DNA from: Ctena decussata
Lineage: Eukaryota; Mollusca; Bivalvia; Lucinida; Lucinidae
Direction: 5' to 3'
Assembly (NCBI GenBank): GCA_963989385.1
Contig: OZ022508.1
Location: 32,262,166-32,326,165, forward strand
DNA length: 64,000 bases
Positions 44,437 through 55,275 of the stretch are shown piece after piece. The notes under the pieces were generated by a model that made no database searches, had not been told where the DNA came from, and saw only the letters and a list, made by a program, of their open reading frames with translations. Position numbers and translations under genes: made by a program. The first letter of the stretch is position 1. The number at the start of each line of letters is the position of its first letter.

Positions 44437-44984
44437 CTAAAAATATAGAACATCATTTAATGTACAGTAAAATGTCTCCATAAAGTTTAATGATTAGCAT
44501 TTTTCATTTTAGATGACTGACATACTGACCGTCGCAAACAGGGTATCATTGTAATATTAATTTAATCGGCATATTAATCGAAATAAAGGTATTATATTGA
44601 GGTAGTAACTTTAAAAATCAGTTGCATGTATCAAAACATGACATGGTAACAACTGGATTTTACACGAAAAATGGAAGCCAGTAGATTTAAGAAATTAGTA
44701 GTAGTTGTGGGAGTTAAAAGCAACAAATTCTACAGCAAATTTTGGAACTCTATCGGAAGTTTATTTCAAACCAATTTTTACAGAAAAATTTTAATTACAA
44801 CTGTCATGGGTCGTCTTACTTTTCGACGTTCATTTGGCGATGCAGCTGGTAGGAGAAGCTAAAATTCTTTGAACACTTCATGGATGATTTTATCGATGCC
44901 CACTAGCTTCATCACATGAGGCCCGTCGAAAAGTAGTACGCCTTAACTGTTATGTAATTGTACGTTTTTTGTGATTTGAGAAAG

Positions 44985-45150
44985 AAAAAAGAGCCGTAAC
45001 ACCGTCTAACGTCTAAAAACATCACAAAATACGTCAGTTACTGACAGTGACGTCAGCAATTTGACCCATGCGCTCCGAAACAGTAAATTTGTTGCAGAAT
45101 AAAACACGGAAACTTTCCATTGCTCTTATAGGCGAACTGTGTATAAGCAC
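44985..45150. repeat. Dispersed repeat, second copy of 39001-39175
   Basis: ACACCGTCTAACGTCTAAAAA...CAGTGACGTCAGCAATTTGA...TTGTTGCAGAATAAAACACGG; same order as the first copy, about 6 kb away in the same gene's introns. Confidence 0.8.
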
Positions 45151-45531
45151 AGTTGTATCCTTATTTGCACGTCATTCGAACATTGACGGCCAGTCTTATT
45201 GCCCGGCTAGCATGACGTCAGTCTGATTTCACGACACATAAGTATCTTTCCTTCAACGGCAGATGGAGACAGTAACTCCAAATTGATTCGTTTACGGAAA
45301 GCCAGCAGAAAGTGTTAATTGAGATATGAATTTACATTAATATTTATACCGTCAGAAAACTATGGAATGCTATATTCAAGAACAAAACTCCCACACTCTA
45401 GACTCAAACTCCAGTAAGTAATCTTCAAGTGTTAGTAGAGTGTGAGTGACGTTCTTAAATATAGCCAGTAGTAAATGGCACCCTATACTACTATAGCCGT
45501 AAGACGTCTGGATAAAAACGTATAATAATAT

Positions 45532-45812
45532 GAGGCGCCGTAGTCGAGTGGTTAGAGTGGCTCGGCTATTGTGCAGAAAGTCACCGTAAGGTCGTGAGTT
45601 CGCGGCTCACTGTCGCCATCCGATGACTGGAAAACTCTCTCTGTCAACCCAGCAGTAAATGGGTACCTTTTTCGAATCAGGGAAGGATAAGGCAGCGAAA
45701 TGAGAGAGATGGGCTCCGCCTTTCATCTGCTGTGCCCAAGACACAGTGGGTCTCTTACCCCCACTGCCCCTACGGCTATTAGGCTACGGGAAACCTTTTT
45801 CTTGCACACCGG
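45532..45812 (+). mobile_element. tRNA-derived SINE (S2), full head
   Basis: GAGGCGCCGTAGTCGAGTGG begins a tRNA-Leu/Ser-like head with A-box TAGTCGAGTGG and B-box GTCGTGAGTTCGCGGC (about 45592-45607). It is followed by CCAGCAGTAAATGGGTACC and ACACAGTGGGTCTC body shared with 8296-8500. A variable-arm-like stretch lies between the boxes, but the body and absence of a mature 3' end argue against a tRNA gene. Confidence 0.83.
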
Positions 45813-46113
45813 ATAAGGATATCCGCGTGCTTCCCCTGTACCTACAAATCTTATCTCACCCATGTTATCTCACCCAGGACCGGATAAAAGTCACGTATCT
45901 GCGTCGTTAAGTGACGTTGGCGTTTTAGATGATGACGTCACGAAGACGGCAAAAATGACGTCAGTAAATGCACGCCGCACGTTGACGTAAAGAACCGAAT
46001 GGCGGTCGTTGAAAGCGGTGTCTTCTTTCAAAATCAAGTAGAAACCTCTCAAGCACTAGCATTACGCATTTCAACAAGTTCTAAAGTTAAAACAAAACGT
46101 GGTGTGCAAGAAA

Positions 46114-46260
46114 AAGTATCTATCATGGGTGTGAGGTGCTAATAGAAAAATCCGTCACTCGGGATCACTGTTCGGCATCACTCGGCAAGCCTCGTGATGC
46201 CGAACAGTGACCCTCGTGACGGATTTTTCTATCTACACCTCACACCCATGAAAGATACTT
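46114..46260. repeat. 147-bp palindrome
   Basis: AAGTATCTATCATGGGTGTGAGGTG...GTCACTCG pairs with CGAGTG-/CGTGAC...CACCTCACACCCATGAAAGATACTT, with an inner CACTGTTCGGCATCAC/GTGATGCCGAACAGTG stem. Shared GTGTAAG/CACTCG flavour with 37833 hints at one fold-back family. Confidence 0.88.
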
Positions 46261-46444
46261 ATAATCTTTGCCTATTATATGACCTGTCTTTCATTCGCGT
46301 TCTAGTGTTATTAATACCGCCTGAGTCTACCGGCTCGGCCTTTTAATGTATCGTGAAAAGCGAAGCCAAGCGCACTCAGACCGTACGTTCACTCACACGC
46401 ATGCACTATCGCTTTGAATGCTATCGTTGCCACATTATACTTAC

Positions 46445-46502
46445 GTTTCGCATTAGATTTGGCGACGACACAAAGACAAGCCAGGAATATAATGCGCGTG
46501 TC
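46445..46502 (-). CDS. EGF-like gene, signal-peptide exon
   Basis: 58 nt; acceptor TTTTTTTAATTTCAG, donor GTAAGT. It encodes DTRIIFLACLCVVAKSNAK plus the first base of a Leu codon. A charged start, a hydrophobic core IIFLACLCVV and small residues (SNA) before the first domain make a good signal peptide, with likely cleavage after NA. The exon has no Met in frame, so the start codon must be the end of the upstream exon (phase 0 junction). Confidence 0.85.
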
Positions 46503-46809
46503 CTGAAATTAAAAAAAAAAAAATAAAGTGTAAAATGAGGAACATACTTTTAACCAAGTTATGCCTAGCGGCCCCAAAAAGGACATTGACAAACATTGCA
46601 GACGCAGATCAGACGCGACATAATGCGTTTGCATTCAATTTACAGCCATTTCTATAAAATGATGAAAAAATATATCTACGAGACACCCCTAAAATGACTG
46701 GACTCATCTAATTTATAAGGATAGAATAGTTCACTAGACATACATAGACTATGATAAATGGGTAAAGATGCAAGGACAATCACTCTATTTGTCTTCTTTT
46801 CAAATATGG

Positions 46810-47010
46810 CTAATCTTGAGGTATATAAGTGCACCTCCACGGTTTCCCTCATTTTTACAAAGGGAAACAACTTTTGAGTCTCCTGTTTGCTTCACTGGAC
46901 AATAAAACCATTCATACATGATGTCTACTCTTAAACAAGAGTTGACCCCAATTGAGGAGGGAGGCAAAAAGTGACAGAGTTGCATCCCCGGAAAGTGTAC
47001 CCATTCGCCT
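46810..47010. mobile_element. FB3 fold-back copy
   Basis: GTATATAAGTGCACCTCCAC, ACAAAGGGAAACAACTTTTG, AGTCTCCTGTTTGCTTC, AAGAGTTGACCCC and GAAAGTGTACCCATTC: a nearly complete element lacking the GAATTTGCTCC centre. Confidence 0.7.
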
Positions 47011-47084
47011 TAAAGCACCATCCCCATCCCACTCCAGATGGGCGTGAAACAAATTATAACGCTAGGCAGATAAGTTTTTTTCAA

Positions 47085-47345
47085 GGTAACCTTTATCTAT
47101 TTTAGGTGAGTGGGTACACGCTATGTTTTTGCCACCTTTTTTCAAAGGGAGACAGCTTTTGTGAGTTCTTGTTTGCTTTTCTGGATAAAGAAGCCCTTCT
47201 GAAATAGAGTCTATTCTTATAGGAGAGGATTTATCGTATTCCTAAGGAATAAAATTATTTCCTTTAACAGTTGACTCTCTCTGAGAAAGGAAGGAAAAAT
47301 GAGCATCGTTGCTTATACTAACAGTGCATCAATTTACCTTAAGCA
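47085..47345. mobile_element. FB3 fold-back copy
   Basis: GGGTACACGCTATG, GAGACAGCTTTTGTGAGTTC and TAAAATTATTTCCTTTAACAG arms; a further arm at 47390-47515 with a T-rich tract. Confidence 0.65.
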
Positions 47346-47551
47346 AAGTATCTTTTCTTTAGACTGCATATATTTACCTTACGGTGCATAAGTAGACCTC
47401 ACTGTTTTTTTTTTGTTTTTTTTTAATTTTATCCCCCGCCCCTTTTTTTCATTTTTACAAAATTACAAAAAGACAATATCTGTGACTTCTTGTTTGCTTC
47501 TCTTGACAACGTAGGGGATCACAGCACAGGGGTTTAACGTCAAACTCATTT

Positions 47552-47775
47552 GAGCCGCGACTTTACAAAACCAACAAAGTGACATGTGCACCCAACGAAG
47601 ACTCAGATCAGCCTAGGCTCTGAACAGACTGGACGAACTCCTGAAATATCTCAAAATGCCCATTTAACGGGCACACTAATAGCTTTTGGAGAATGACCAC
47701 ACCCAAATATGGGAAGCTGATCTGAGCCCCGCGTGGCGTACATACAACTTTGTTGGTTTTGTGGTGACGCGGCCC
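47552..47775. mobile_element. PAL1 MITE, copy
   Basis: GAGCCGCGACTTTACAAAACC to TTTTGTGGTGACGCGGCCC; ATTT on both sides (47548-47551 and 47776-47779). Centre rearranged. Confidence 0.88.
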
Positions 47776-48203
47776 ATTTGGAAAAACGGGTACTTTTGAA
47801 ACAATGACATTTTACAATCATCGTTTGTTTCAACCTAAGAAATCTCAGCGCCCGCCTCTAATGAATGCTATAAACTAGGAGCCGACCATGGTATCTATAA
47901 AATTAAAGTGATATAAGTTCTGTCGCTTTAAAAGATAGTATTGACTGGAAAACTAATGACGGTGAGTGATCTGTATTCATACAGTTACCATGGAAACAGA
48001 ATCAATTTACAGAATGTATTGTTTATTGTGTCCGTTCATCAGCGACTAAGGTATTTCATGATTTCATGCATAGACGAAACATGACTCTAGGACATGTCCG
48101 TATACAAGAAACTGGTTAAGCTATTGATGTGTAGCGTACTATTGCAATAAAGTATTGCAAAAAAGTACATGTATAGACCCAAATCACACGCCGCGTTCTT
48201 CGG

Positions 48204-49219
48204 CGCATGCGAAACCGCGGTTCAGAACACATATCCATGCGAGGATTTTCCGGTTTTGCAGAAGGGGAGTCGAATAGGTAAACGAATTTGACATCGGCTC
48301 AAGAATTTGGTTATTTATTTTCAAAATATAAGATTTTGAGTCTCTGACCTTGTCAGAAGCAAAAAAGTGAAGAGAACTCCTGTATGCATGAACAAATAAG
48401 GTGGAAGTAAGCTTTCTGGCGATAGACAGTTAAGCAAAAACTTGGCATTGTCAGTCCGGTTCCGCATGAGTTCTAAGAAAATATAATTTTTTTTTTTTAT
48501 CAAACACCAAAACAGCTTCTAAACAGTAAACTAACATGAACTCTGTTATATATCATTATTTTATGCCTTGCAGTTTAATTTTGTGGCTTTTTGTTCCTCA
48601 CTTGTCTGTTTATAAGGCCTTCTGCAAATAGTCTTGTGTGTGTATTATTTCATGACTCGAAATAGTTTTGTTTGCCATTTTAGTTACCTATGTATATATA
48701 CTAATCTGAAATGGACCGTTCGTGCGGTGTCCGCAAAATTTCGAGGACCGCATGCCCAAATTCATGTTAGTTTAGACCCAGTTATTGTTCGGAAGCTGTT
48801 TTGGTGTTTGTTAAAAATATCTTTATATTTTCTTAGATCTCATGCGGAACCGGGCTGACGATGTCAGGCTTTTGCGTATATTTTCTATAAGCTAAATTGT
48901 CTATCATGGAAAGCTTACTTCAAACGTTTGGATTCATGCATACAGTAGTTCTCTTCCCGTCTTTGCTACTGACTAGGTCAGAGACTCAAAAAACTGACCT
49001 GGAACACATGCTTTGCCGTACTAAATGAATATCTGGAAAAACGCAAGGCCATGCGCCTAAATCTTTCATGTGCGGAAGAAGCAATTTATATGCGACAAAA
49101 CAGCATTCTTAATGTGCATTAACACTTTTGAGAAAAAATAAATAACCGAATTTTTGAGCCGATGTCAAATTCGTTTACCTTTTCGACTCCCCTTCTGCAA
49201 AACCGCGGTTTCGCATGCG
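48204..49219. mobile_element. 1.0-kb fold-back element
   Basis: Outer ends CGCATGCGAAACCGCGGTT (48204) and AACCGCGGTTTCGCATGCG (to 49219) are perfectly inverted. Further paired blocks follow in order: GGTAAACGAATTTGACATCGG, AGTCTCTGACC, GAGAACTCCTGTATGCATGA, CGCATGAGTTCTAAGAAAATATA and AAACACCAAAACAGCTTC. The right arm has an extra ~120 bp (about 48995-49120), and the left end has a short duplication of its GGTTTTGCAG edge region. The centre is about 48546-48755. No transposase frame. Confidence 0.85.
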
Positions 49220-49515
49220 AGCGATTGGTAGGCGTGTTGTTGTTAATGGTGTATAGGGGCGGAACCTGCTATAATTGCAAAACCTTGTATATGCATGGTT
49301 TCCACGCGGCTACCAGCTGTCTCAAGGCAGCTTTATATCTATACATAGAGAAATAAAATTCAATACCGCCATGTAAATGATTCTGATTTGAACCTAGTCC
49401 CAGAAAAATGGGGCTTACAAAATGTCTGAACGATGAACACACTGTTCAGCCTGCGTATCCGTGTTGTCTAATAAGCATCTTCGCAATACATTCCTCATGA
49501 TTCATTACTGTCTGA

Positions 49516-49584
49516 TGCGAACAGCGAAGACTATGATCAGACTGTGCGGACGCACAGTCTGATCAGGGTCTTCACTGTTCGCCC
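49516..49584. repeat. 69-bp palindrome, PAL1-like words
   Basis: GCGAACAGCGAAGACTATGATCAGACTGTGCG and its inverse around GCGGACGC. Resembles the centre of 43644-43880. Confidence 0.8.
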
Positions 49585-49824
49585 CTTGTTTTCATGGACT
49601 GTCTCATTTGTACCTATTTCCACATTAGATTCAAGATTGTGCGACAGCTGCACATTTGTATACACTATGACTAATACTGTTCTACATGTATGTGTGGTTT
49701 GTGCAAGTTTCGATTTTTCACACAGGCAGCACAGAATCTACGTAGCACTATCTCTCGTCAGATCGGGCGATTTCAGTAGACCCAACCCCCTCTTCCCCAC
49801 CCCGTTTTGGTGATTCAGTTTTGC

Positions 49825-49838
49825 TCCCCCCCCCCCCC
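49825..49838. repeat. Poly(C) tract
   Basis: Thirteen to fourteen C residues, unusual in this AT-rich DNA. Confidence 0.85.
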
Positions 49839-50094
49839 CATACACCCACCCACATCCAAGGCACACACAATTTGTCTGAAACCGAGAGACACCGAGCTCA
49901 TGACAATTGACAAGCGTCAAACAACAAAAACACTTTGTTGAACGTTTTTTTTTATATATATTCTATAAGTTTATTTAGTATTTTTTTAACTCCCGGACAG
50001 GAAGGCATCGTAAATAACAGCGCTCAAAAGGACGACGCTGGTTCGCCATATGCATATCTACAGCCAGTTTAACCTGCTTTGTCCTGGCTCCCTT

Positions 50095-50166
50095 AACCCT
50101 ATTGCACTCAGAACGGCTAAATAATACGTACTTTTGAGATCTGGCTGTTCTGAGTGCAATTTGGTT
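50095..50166. repeat. Inverted repeat, ~25-bp arms
   Basis: AACCCTATTGCACTCAGAACGGC pairs with GCTGTTCTGAGTGCAATTTGGTT. Confidence 0.8.
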
Positions 50167-50653
50167 AATGTCTATAGGCATTCCTAGGCCAGGTACTTCC
50201 ATGTTTGTTTTACTTTATGACGATTCCATTGCCGAAACATGGCATGTCACGCCCCTTCAGGGACCGCACCAGATCTACTCTGTTTGCGAATTTAACTGTT
50301 ATCGTTTTGTGCTTTAAGGGCTAACGAGAGAACTGCTTTGTCATGCATTCCAGCCTCAAACTGCCAGGCCTCGCAATGTCCGTCGTTGAACAGTCGTTGA
50401 ACACTCGGAACTAGTATCTAAAGCGACGTACATCAGAATCTGCCGGTCCTAGGACCTTGTTCATGTTACGCTGGACTTTGTGTGGATCTCAATTTTTTTG
50501 TTCCATCCTCATAACGATATTACTCAAGGGACTCAAGGTAACGAACCCATCATGCAGTTTGCCCGAAGGGCGAAGGAATCTTCCAATTAGAAGGGGAAGA
50601 TGCTGTGTGTACCTCGCGATACCTTTTTTCATTGTACAGTCTACTCTCCATAT

Positions 50654-50888
50654 GAGCCACGACATGTGAAAACCAACAATGTGGTTGTGTGCCCAGCGCA
50701 GACTCAGATCAGCCTGGGCATCCGCCCAGTCTGATCAGAGTCTTCGCTGTCCGTATGAAGGTAGCTTAGACTCTTAGCTACCTTTAAGCGCTTCGCAAAG
50801 AGTCTGATCAGATTGGGCTGATGCCCAGGCTCATCTGAGTCTGTGCAGGGCGCACAACCACATTGTTGGTTTTCTCGTGTCGCGGCTC
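50654..50888. mobile_element. PAL1 MITE, copy
   Basis: GAGCCACGACATGTGAAAACC to TTCTCGTGTCGCGGCTC, with ATAT on both sides (50650-50653 and 50889-50892). Confidence 0.93.
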
Positions 50889-50938
50889 ATATCTCTAAAA
50901 CGGGATTCATCCCAAACTACTGATATCTCAAAGTAAAT

Positions 50939-51174
50939 GAGCCGCGACACGAGAAAACCAACAATGTGGTTGTGCGCCCAGCGCAGACTCAGATCAGCCT
51001 GGGAATCAGCACAGTCCAATCAGACTCTTCGCTAAACTCTTCAAGCGTAGCTAAGGGACTAAGGTACCTTCATGCGGACAGCAAAGACTCTGATCAGACT
51101 GGGCGGATGCCCAGGCTGATCTGAGTCTGTGCTGGTCGCACAACCACTTTGTTGGTTTTCTCGTGTCCCGGGTC
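50939..51174. mobile_element. PAL1 MITE, copy only 50 bp from the previous one
   Basis: GAGCCGCGACACGAGAAAACC to TTCTCGTGTCCCGGGTC; AAAT on both sides (50935-50938 and 51175-51178). The different target duplication shows an independent insertion and not a tandem duplication. Confidence 0.93.
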
Positions 51175-51178
51175 AAAT

Positions 51179-51976
51179 TTTCTGGTATCAGAAAATTTGA
51201 GATACAAAAAGAGCCGAAGTTTAGATAAAATAGAAAACATATATATTTCTTGATATGAGGGAGCTTTGAGATATTAGTGTTCAAGATATCCAGAGTAGAC
51301 TGTATATGTATTTGTGTGTGCGCGCATGAGTGCAAGCCTGCTAGATAGATCAGTATCTGGATAAGTAAATCCAGTGCATGACAATTCCTCGAAGATCACA
51401 AAGGATGATCGTTGAATTTCTTAGATTTATTCCGTAAAATACCATACCCTAGAAGATCATTCGGAGCCATAATTATACAGGTTTGGGTTAGGATTCGGGC
51501 TTAGGATCGTTTTCATGTTTTTATTTTCTTTTCTGTGAAAGTTGTAGACCCAAATAAACCACACATGGATTTACATACATTAGGACGTAAAACGTCACAG
51601 TTATTTCAAAGATCTTCTGAAGAGCTTTTTCCATTAAAATAATAGTATTGATTGCAGTGCAAATACCATCAAACGATTACCAGGTACATCGATCGTTACC
51701 ATGGTAACGAAAAACGTGTTATGTCGCATTTGTGCATTAATGCCATTAATTTTCTATATCTTATACTCAAAAGACTTATACATGTAGCTGGAGGGCAGCT
51801 GTCCGTCTTTGAAAAAGTTCAAAGCAAACTATTAGAAACTTAGGCTTACAGGCCTAGTAGGCAAAAACTGTTGATACAAAGACTTCTTGACTGACAACAG
51901 AGAATTGAATGATTTGAGAATGAATTATAGGTTTCAGAAAACCACCACACTAGGCCATGGTATATTTTTCGGGCAG
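51179..51976. other. Intergenic, no gene recognised
   Basis: TCTGGTATCAGAAAATTTGAGATAC near 51180 and a CCATGGTAACG palindrome at 51700. No exon support. Confidence 0.35.
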
Positions 51977-52050
51977 CATCTCACTTATAATTCGAGAGGA
52001 GCATGGCATACACTGTATGCCATGTTCCCTTCGATTTATAAGTAAGATGA
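51977..52050. repeat. 74-bp palindrome
   Basis: CATCTCACTTATAATTCGAGAGGAGCATGGCATA, loop CACTG, then the inverse ending AAGTAAGATG. GGAGCATGCCAAACAGTGCATGCCATGCTCC at 52332-52362 is a shorter relative. Confidence 0.85.
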
Positions 52051-52884
52051 CATCACAGATCTGCCACCATAGCAAGTATGGAATTACCAACCACTGCGCT
52101 TAGTACCTTGGAAGAATGACGTATCGATGACTTCACTTAGACATCAATATGACGTGTAAGTTGCTATAGTATCAGATATATGACATCATTGGTTTAAACA
52201 TATTTTATTCATTTTTAAATCGTAACGTGTATGCATACATATATATAACATACAATACAATCTTGGATTTAGAACGAAAGCTGAGTGCTTATAGCTTTCT
52301 TCTCCCTTCTACAAAGACATCAATAGCTCCGGAGCATGCCAAACAGTGCATGCCATGCTCCACCTATTTTTCAATGACATTACAAACTGAAATTCTCTCA
52401 ACACAAGCTTTAGATTTTCTCAAACAAATAATTTTCACAAGTCATTTAATCCATGTTAAACATGCAACTCAAAAAATAGTCTGGTTTAGTCTGGCCCATA
52501 TAGCATGCATCTGGGCCTGGAAACTACCCTCGGTTTACTTTCATTGCAACACTCATTGTAATGTTGACACCCTTGGGTGACCCGTGCGGCTCAAGCGGCA
52601 TCCATGATGTTCATGCCTTAATTGACGGACAGGTGAGCTCATCTTGGGTAAGATCTTAGCTGCGTGCGCAAGACGATGCTAGGCCGCAATTACTCATAAG
52701 TCCCGTTGCGTAGGAAGGGCGTGGCGTGTCAGCAGCGGGGTCACGCACAACAGAACAATAATTCGGGAAGAGGTGGGATAGGGGTGGGGGGGTAAATATC
52801 CTTGCCCACATTTGCCGTCTATAATTTATCAGCGCCAGATTGAACCAGACTCCTTCTAAACGGCGCATTGACGTAGATAGGACA

Positions 52885-53110
52885 TGGTTTTTGGTTAATT
52901 GGGTACACTTTCAAGGGAAGCACGCAACCAGTATATATTTTTTGCCAACCTTCCAAACTGGGGGTCGACTCTTAAAAGAAAAAATACTCCTCAAGAAGCA
53001 AGAGTATACCCCATTTCATCGTCAGGGTACGCAACAAAGAAGTCAAAAAGTAATTTTCCTTTCTAAAATTGGTGAAAATCATGGAGCTGTATCCATACAC
53101 TTTGATAGAT
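52885..53110. mobile_element. FB3 fold-back copy
   Basis: TTGGGTACACTTTCAAGGGAAGC, GGGGTCGACTCTTAAAAGAAAA and GCAAGAGTATACCCCATTTC arms. Confidence 0.65.
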
Positions 53111-53504
53111 GTATAAAAATGCCACTCCTCCTGTTGATTTCAATACAATACATTAGGTGCCCTGATAGTATTATTCTGGTATCTCAAGATCCTTAGAGAA
53201 ACTGCAACAATGTGTCTATAATTCTTAGATTATTGTATCCTTTAGGGCACTAATTGACAATATCATTGTCATAAGTTTGCATATTTGTAAGATACATCAG
53301 CGGACTATAAAACGCATATCAAATATTAAACAATGCAATCAACGAATCTTAAAAGCTGCAATATAACATCTCATTTACATCACGATTTAATTCCCAGTAT
53401 GTTTTAATCTCCATTAATATATTAAGCAAAAAATTTATAAACCAAGCGAAATTTGATACACAATTTTCCTGGTATATAAGAGCAATATTGAAAGAACCTA
53501 CAGT

Positions 53505-53710
53505 ACATGGGGACACTTTCAGGGAACGTAACTCTTAACAAAATAAAGTTGTCTCCTGTTTCATCGGGGTCTAGATTTACAGGAAAGAAAATTGCTCCGC
53601 TGAGGAGCAAATTCTTTCCTTTAAAGTAGGACCATAATATAAGGGCTTTGTTGTCCTGGGGCGTAAATAAGAAGTTACAGGAATTGTTTCCCTTTGTATT
53701 TAAGTTGGAA
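53505..53710. mobile_element. FB3 fold-back copy, well-kept centre
   Basis: GAAAATTGCTCCGCTGAGGAGCAAATTCTTTCCTTTAAAG centre at about 53586-53624, with GGGGACACTTTCAGGGAACG and GAATTGTTTCCCTTTG arms. Confidence 0.72.
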
Positions 53711-54501
53711 AAAAATGAAGGAATAGAATTTCACCTTAAAAACTTCAACGACTCTGTTCTCACATAACTTGGAAACGCCTTTGAAATGAAACCCATGCTT
53801 TATTAGCAAGGTAAAAATGGAAATTGGAAAGAAGGGCTGCTATTAATTGTTCAAAATAATCAAGGAAAAGGTATATTTAATGTTTAGTCTAATCGTTCAA
53901 ATTGTAACTTGAATATTCATTGTACATGTACACCAGGGCCCAGATCTACAGCAATTCCTTTATGCTAAGGTCAGCTTAACTTTAAAGGACGGAGGCAATT
54001 TTGCTTCAACAAAACTAGCTTTCAAGAAGCATTTCCCGAAATAGCGTTGTGTTTAATTGAATATTTAACATATGCAGCAAGTACGCAACCCGATGGTGTT
54101 CACAAACCATGACTACATTGAGTCGCGCGGCGAAAATTTCCGATCGTATCACTGTGTATGTAATCAGGCACTGTTTTGGCCTGATTCTAAATGCAAAGCT
54201 GACCGGATTTCCGTCTATTTTTAATCGCATATTGGTAAATTGTGTTAATAAAAATCAATTTATTGATAAAAGATTCATTTTAAATTCTGGATTTTAAATT
54301 GCCTTTTGGAACTATTTCGTTGTACACGGGACTTCAAATCGAAGAGGGGTGTCCAGACTTTAAGACAGCTGTTCAATCAGTTGTTCCTATCCACTGAGAC
54401 TTTTTAAAGTATCTTTGCTGTATTTTGACCCTTTTTTCTTAAAATTGATTTCGGTGGAAACTAGAGAAATAAGATAAACATAAGAAATAAAAGTTTAAAA
54501 C
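53711..54501. other. Intergenic, no gene recognised
   Basis: Short overlapping frames on both strands at 54015-54297 lack family or splice support. Confidence 0.35.
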
Positions 54502-54605
54502 GTTTACTGAAGTATAAACTATATCGGGTCACAAGCAAAGTTTACGTAAACTTTCGGGGTTCATTTACTTTGCTCGTGATCCGATGTAGTTTATAATCCA
54601 GTAAA
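54502..54605. repeat. 104-bp palindrome
   Basis: TTTACTGAAGTATAAACTAT...CGGGTCACAAGCAAAGTTTACG and the inverse ending AGTTTATAATCCAGTAAA. Related to the imperfect palindrome at 28645-28745. Confidence 0.85.
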
Positions 54606-54842
54606 TGTAAGAAAAATAACTTTAATTCCTTAATTTAGTATATCGCAAAAGGTTCACAAGCTTAAAATTTCATAATTATTATATGCATACAAGTAAGACA
54701 CATAACATTGAAATTTCACAGCCTAAAGTTGAAGTGGCACAAAGTTATGGTGGCTAACTTTAACGAACGAGGGTTGTTCTGAGCACGGATTAGTCCTTTG
54801 CACAGACATGCGAATGCGCTTGTGCATATTTGCTATTGACTC

Positions 54843-54905
54843 AGCCCCGATAGCTCATTGGGCTTAGTGCTAGCCTGCTGAGCTAGCGGGCCTTCCAATC
54901 CAACC
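54843..54905 (+). mobile_element. Decayed tRNA-like SINE head
   Basis: GCCCCGATAGCTCATTGGGC has an A-box and a clover-like anticodon stem (CTAGCCTGCTGAGCTAGCGG), but the B-box is damaged (TTCCAATCC). Not a functional tRNA. It resembles the S1 head, on the opposite strand. Confidence 0.6.
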
Positions 54906-55104
54906 TTAATTATTTCCAGCCCTAAATACGGCTCTTTTGTACACAGCCTTTCGTGTTCGCTCTTCCAATGGCTTAACAGAACTGAAGGTTTGTAAATTGC
55001 ACTAACATGCATCCATGAATTTACATATTGAAGGTTTGTAAATTGTACCATATTTCAATATCAACTGCAGACAATCGTGACACGACAATATCTAGACTCA
55101 GGAA

Positions 55105-55275
55105 AACAGTACTGCCATTTTACTTTTTGTCTTCCTCTTACACGAGGACCAATTCTTAAAGGGCATAATTTGAATTGAGAAGCAAATTATTTCCTTTCAT
55201 TTGAAGGACTTTGTCGTCCAGGGAAGAACCAAAAGGTCATGAAAATTGCCCCCGTTTGTAATATGAGTAAAATGT
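55105..55275. mobile_element. FB3 fold-back copy
   Basis: CTGCCATTTTACTTTTTGTC, CTTAAAGGGCATAATTTG and GAGAAGCAAATTATTTCC, GTCGTCCAGGGAAG arms. Confidence 0.62.

Larger units (their letters stand above)
21621..46502 (-). other. Gene span: secreted, probably GPI-anchored protein with six EGF-like/EB-type modules
   Basis: Eight exons were assembled by eye: 46445-46502, 44293-44436, 41133-41261, 39345-39473, 35758-35901, 29255-29377, 23836-23976 and 21621-21688. All have AG..GT borders and all joins are in phase 1. They total 936 nt, i.e. 311 codons plus stop, with no internal stop. Order: signal peptide, six six-cysteine domains, hydrophobic C-terminus. The repeated one-domain-per-exon, 1-1 phase pattern is that of extracellular module genes built by exon duplication. 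The start codon must lie in an exon above 46502. An ATG directly followed by GTAACT on the minus strand at 47987-47991 is one weak candidate. Function and ligand are unknown. Missed exons are possible, because any extra phase 1-1 exon would fit. Confidence 0.88.

Noticed and set aside
45532..45610. tRNA-Leu/Ser gene
   Set aside because: The tRNA-like head leads into the S2 SINE body, also found at 8296-8500.
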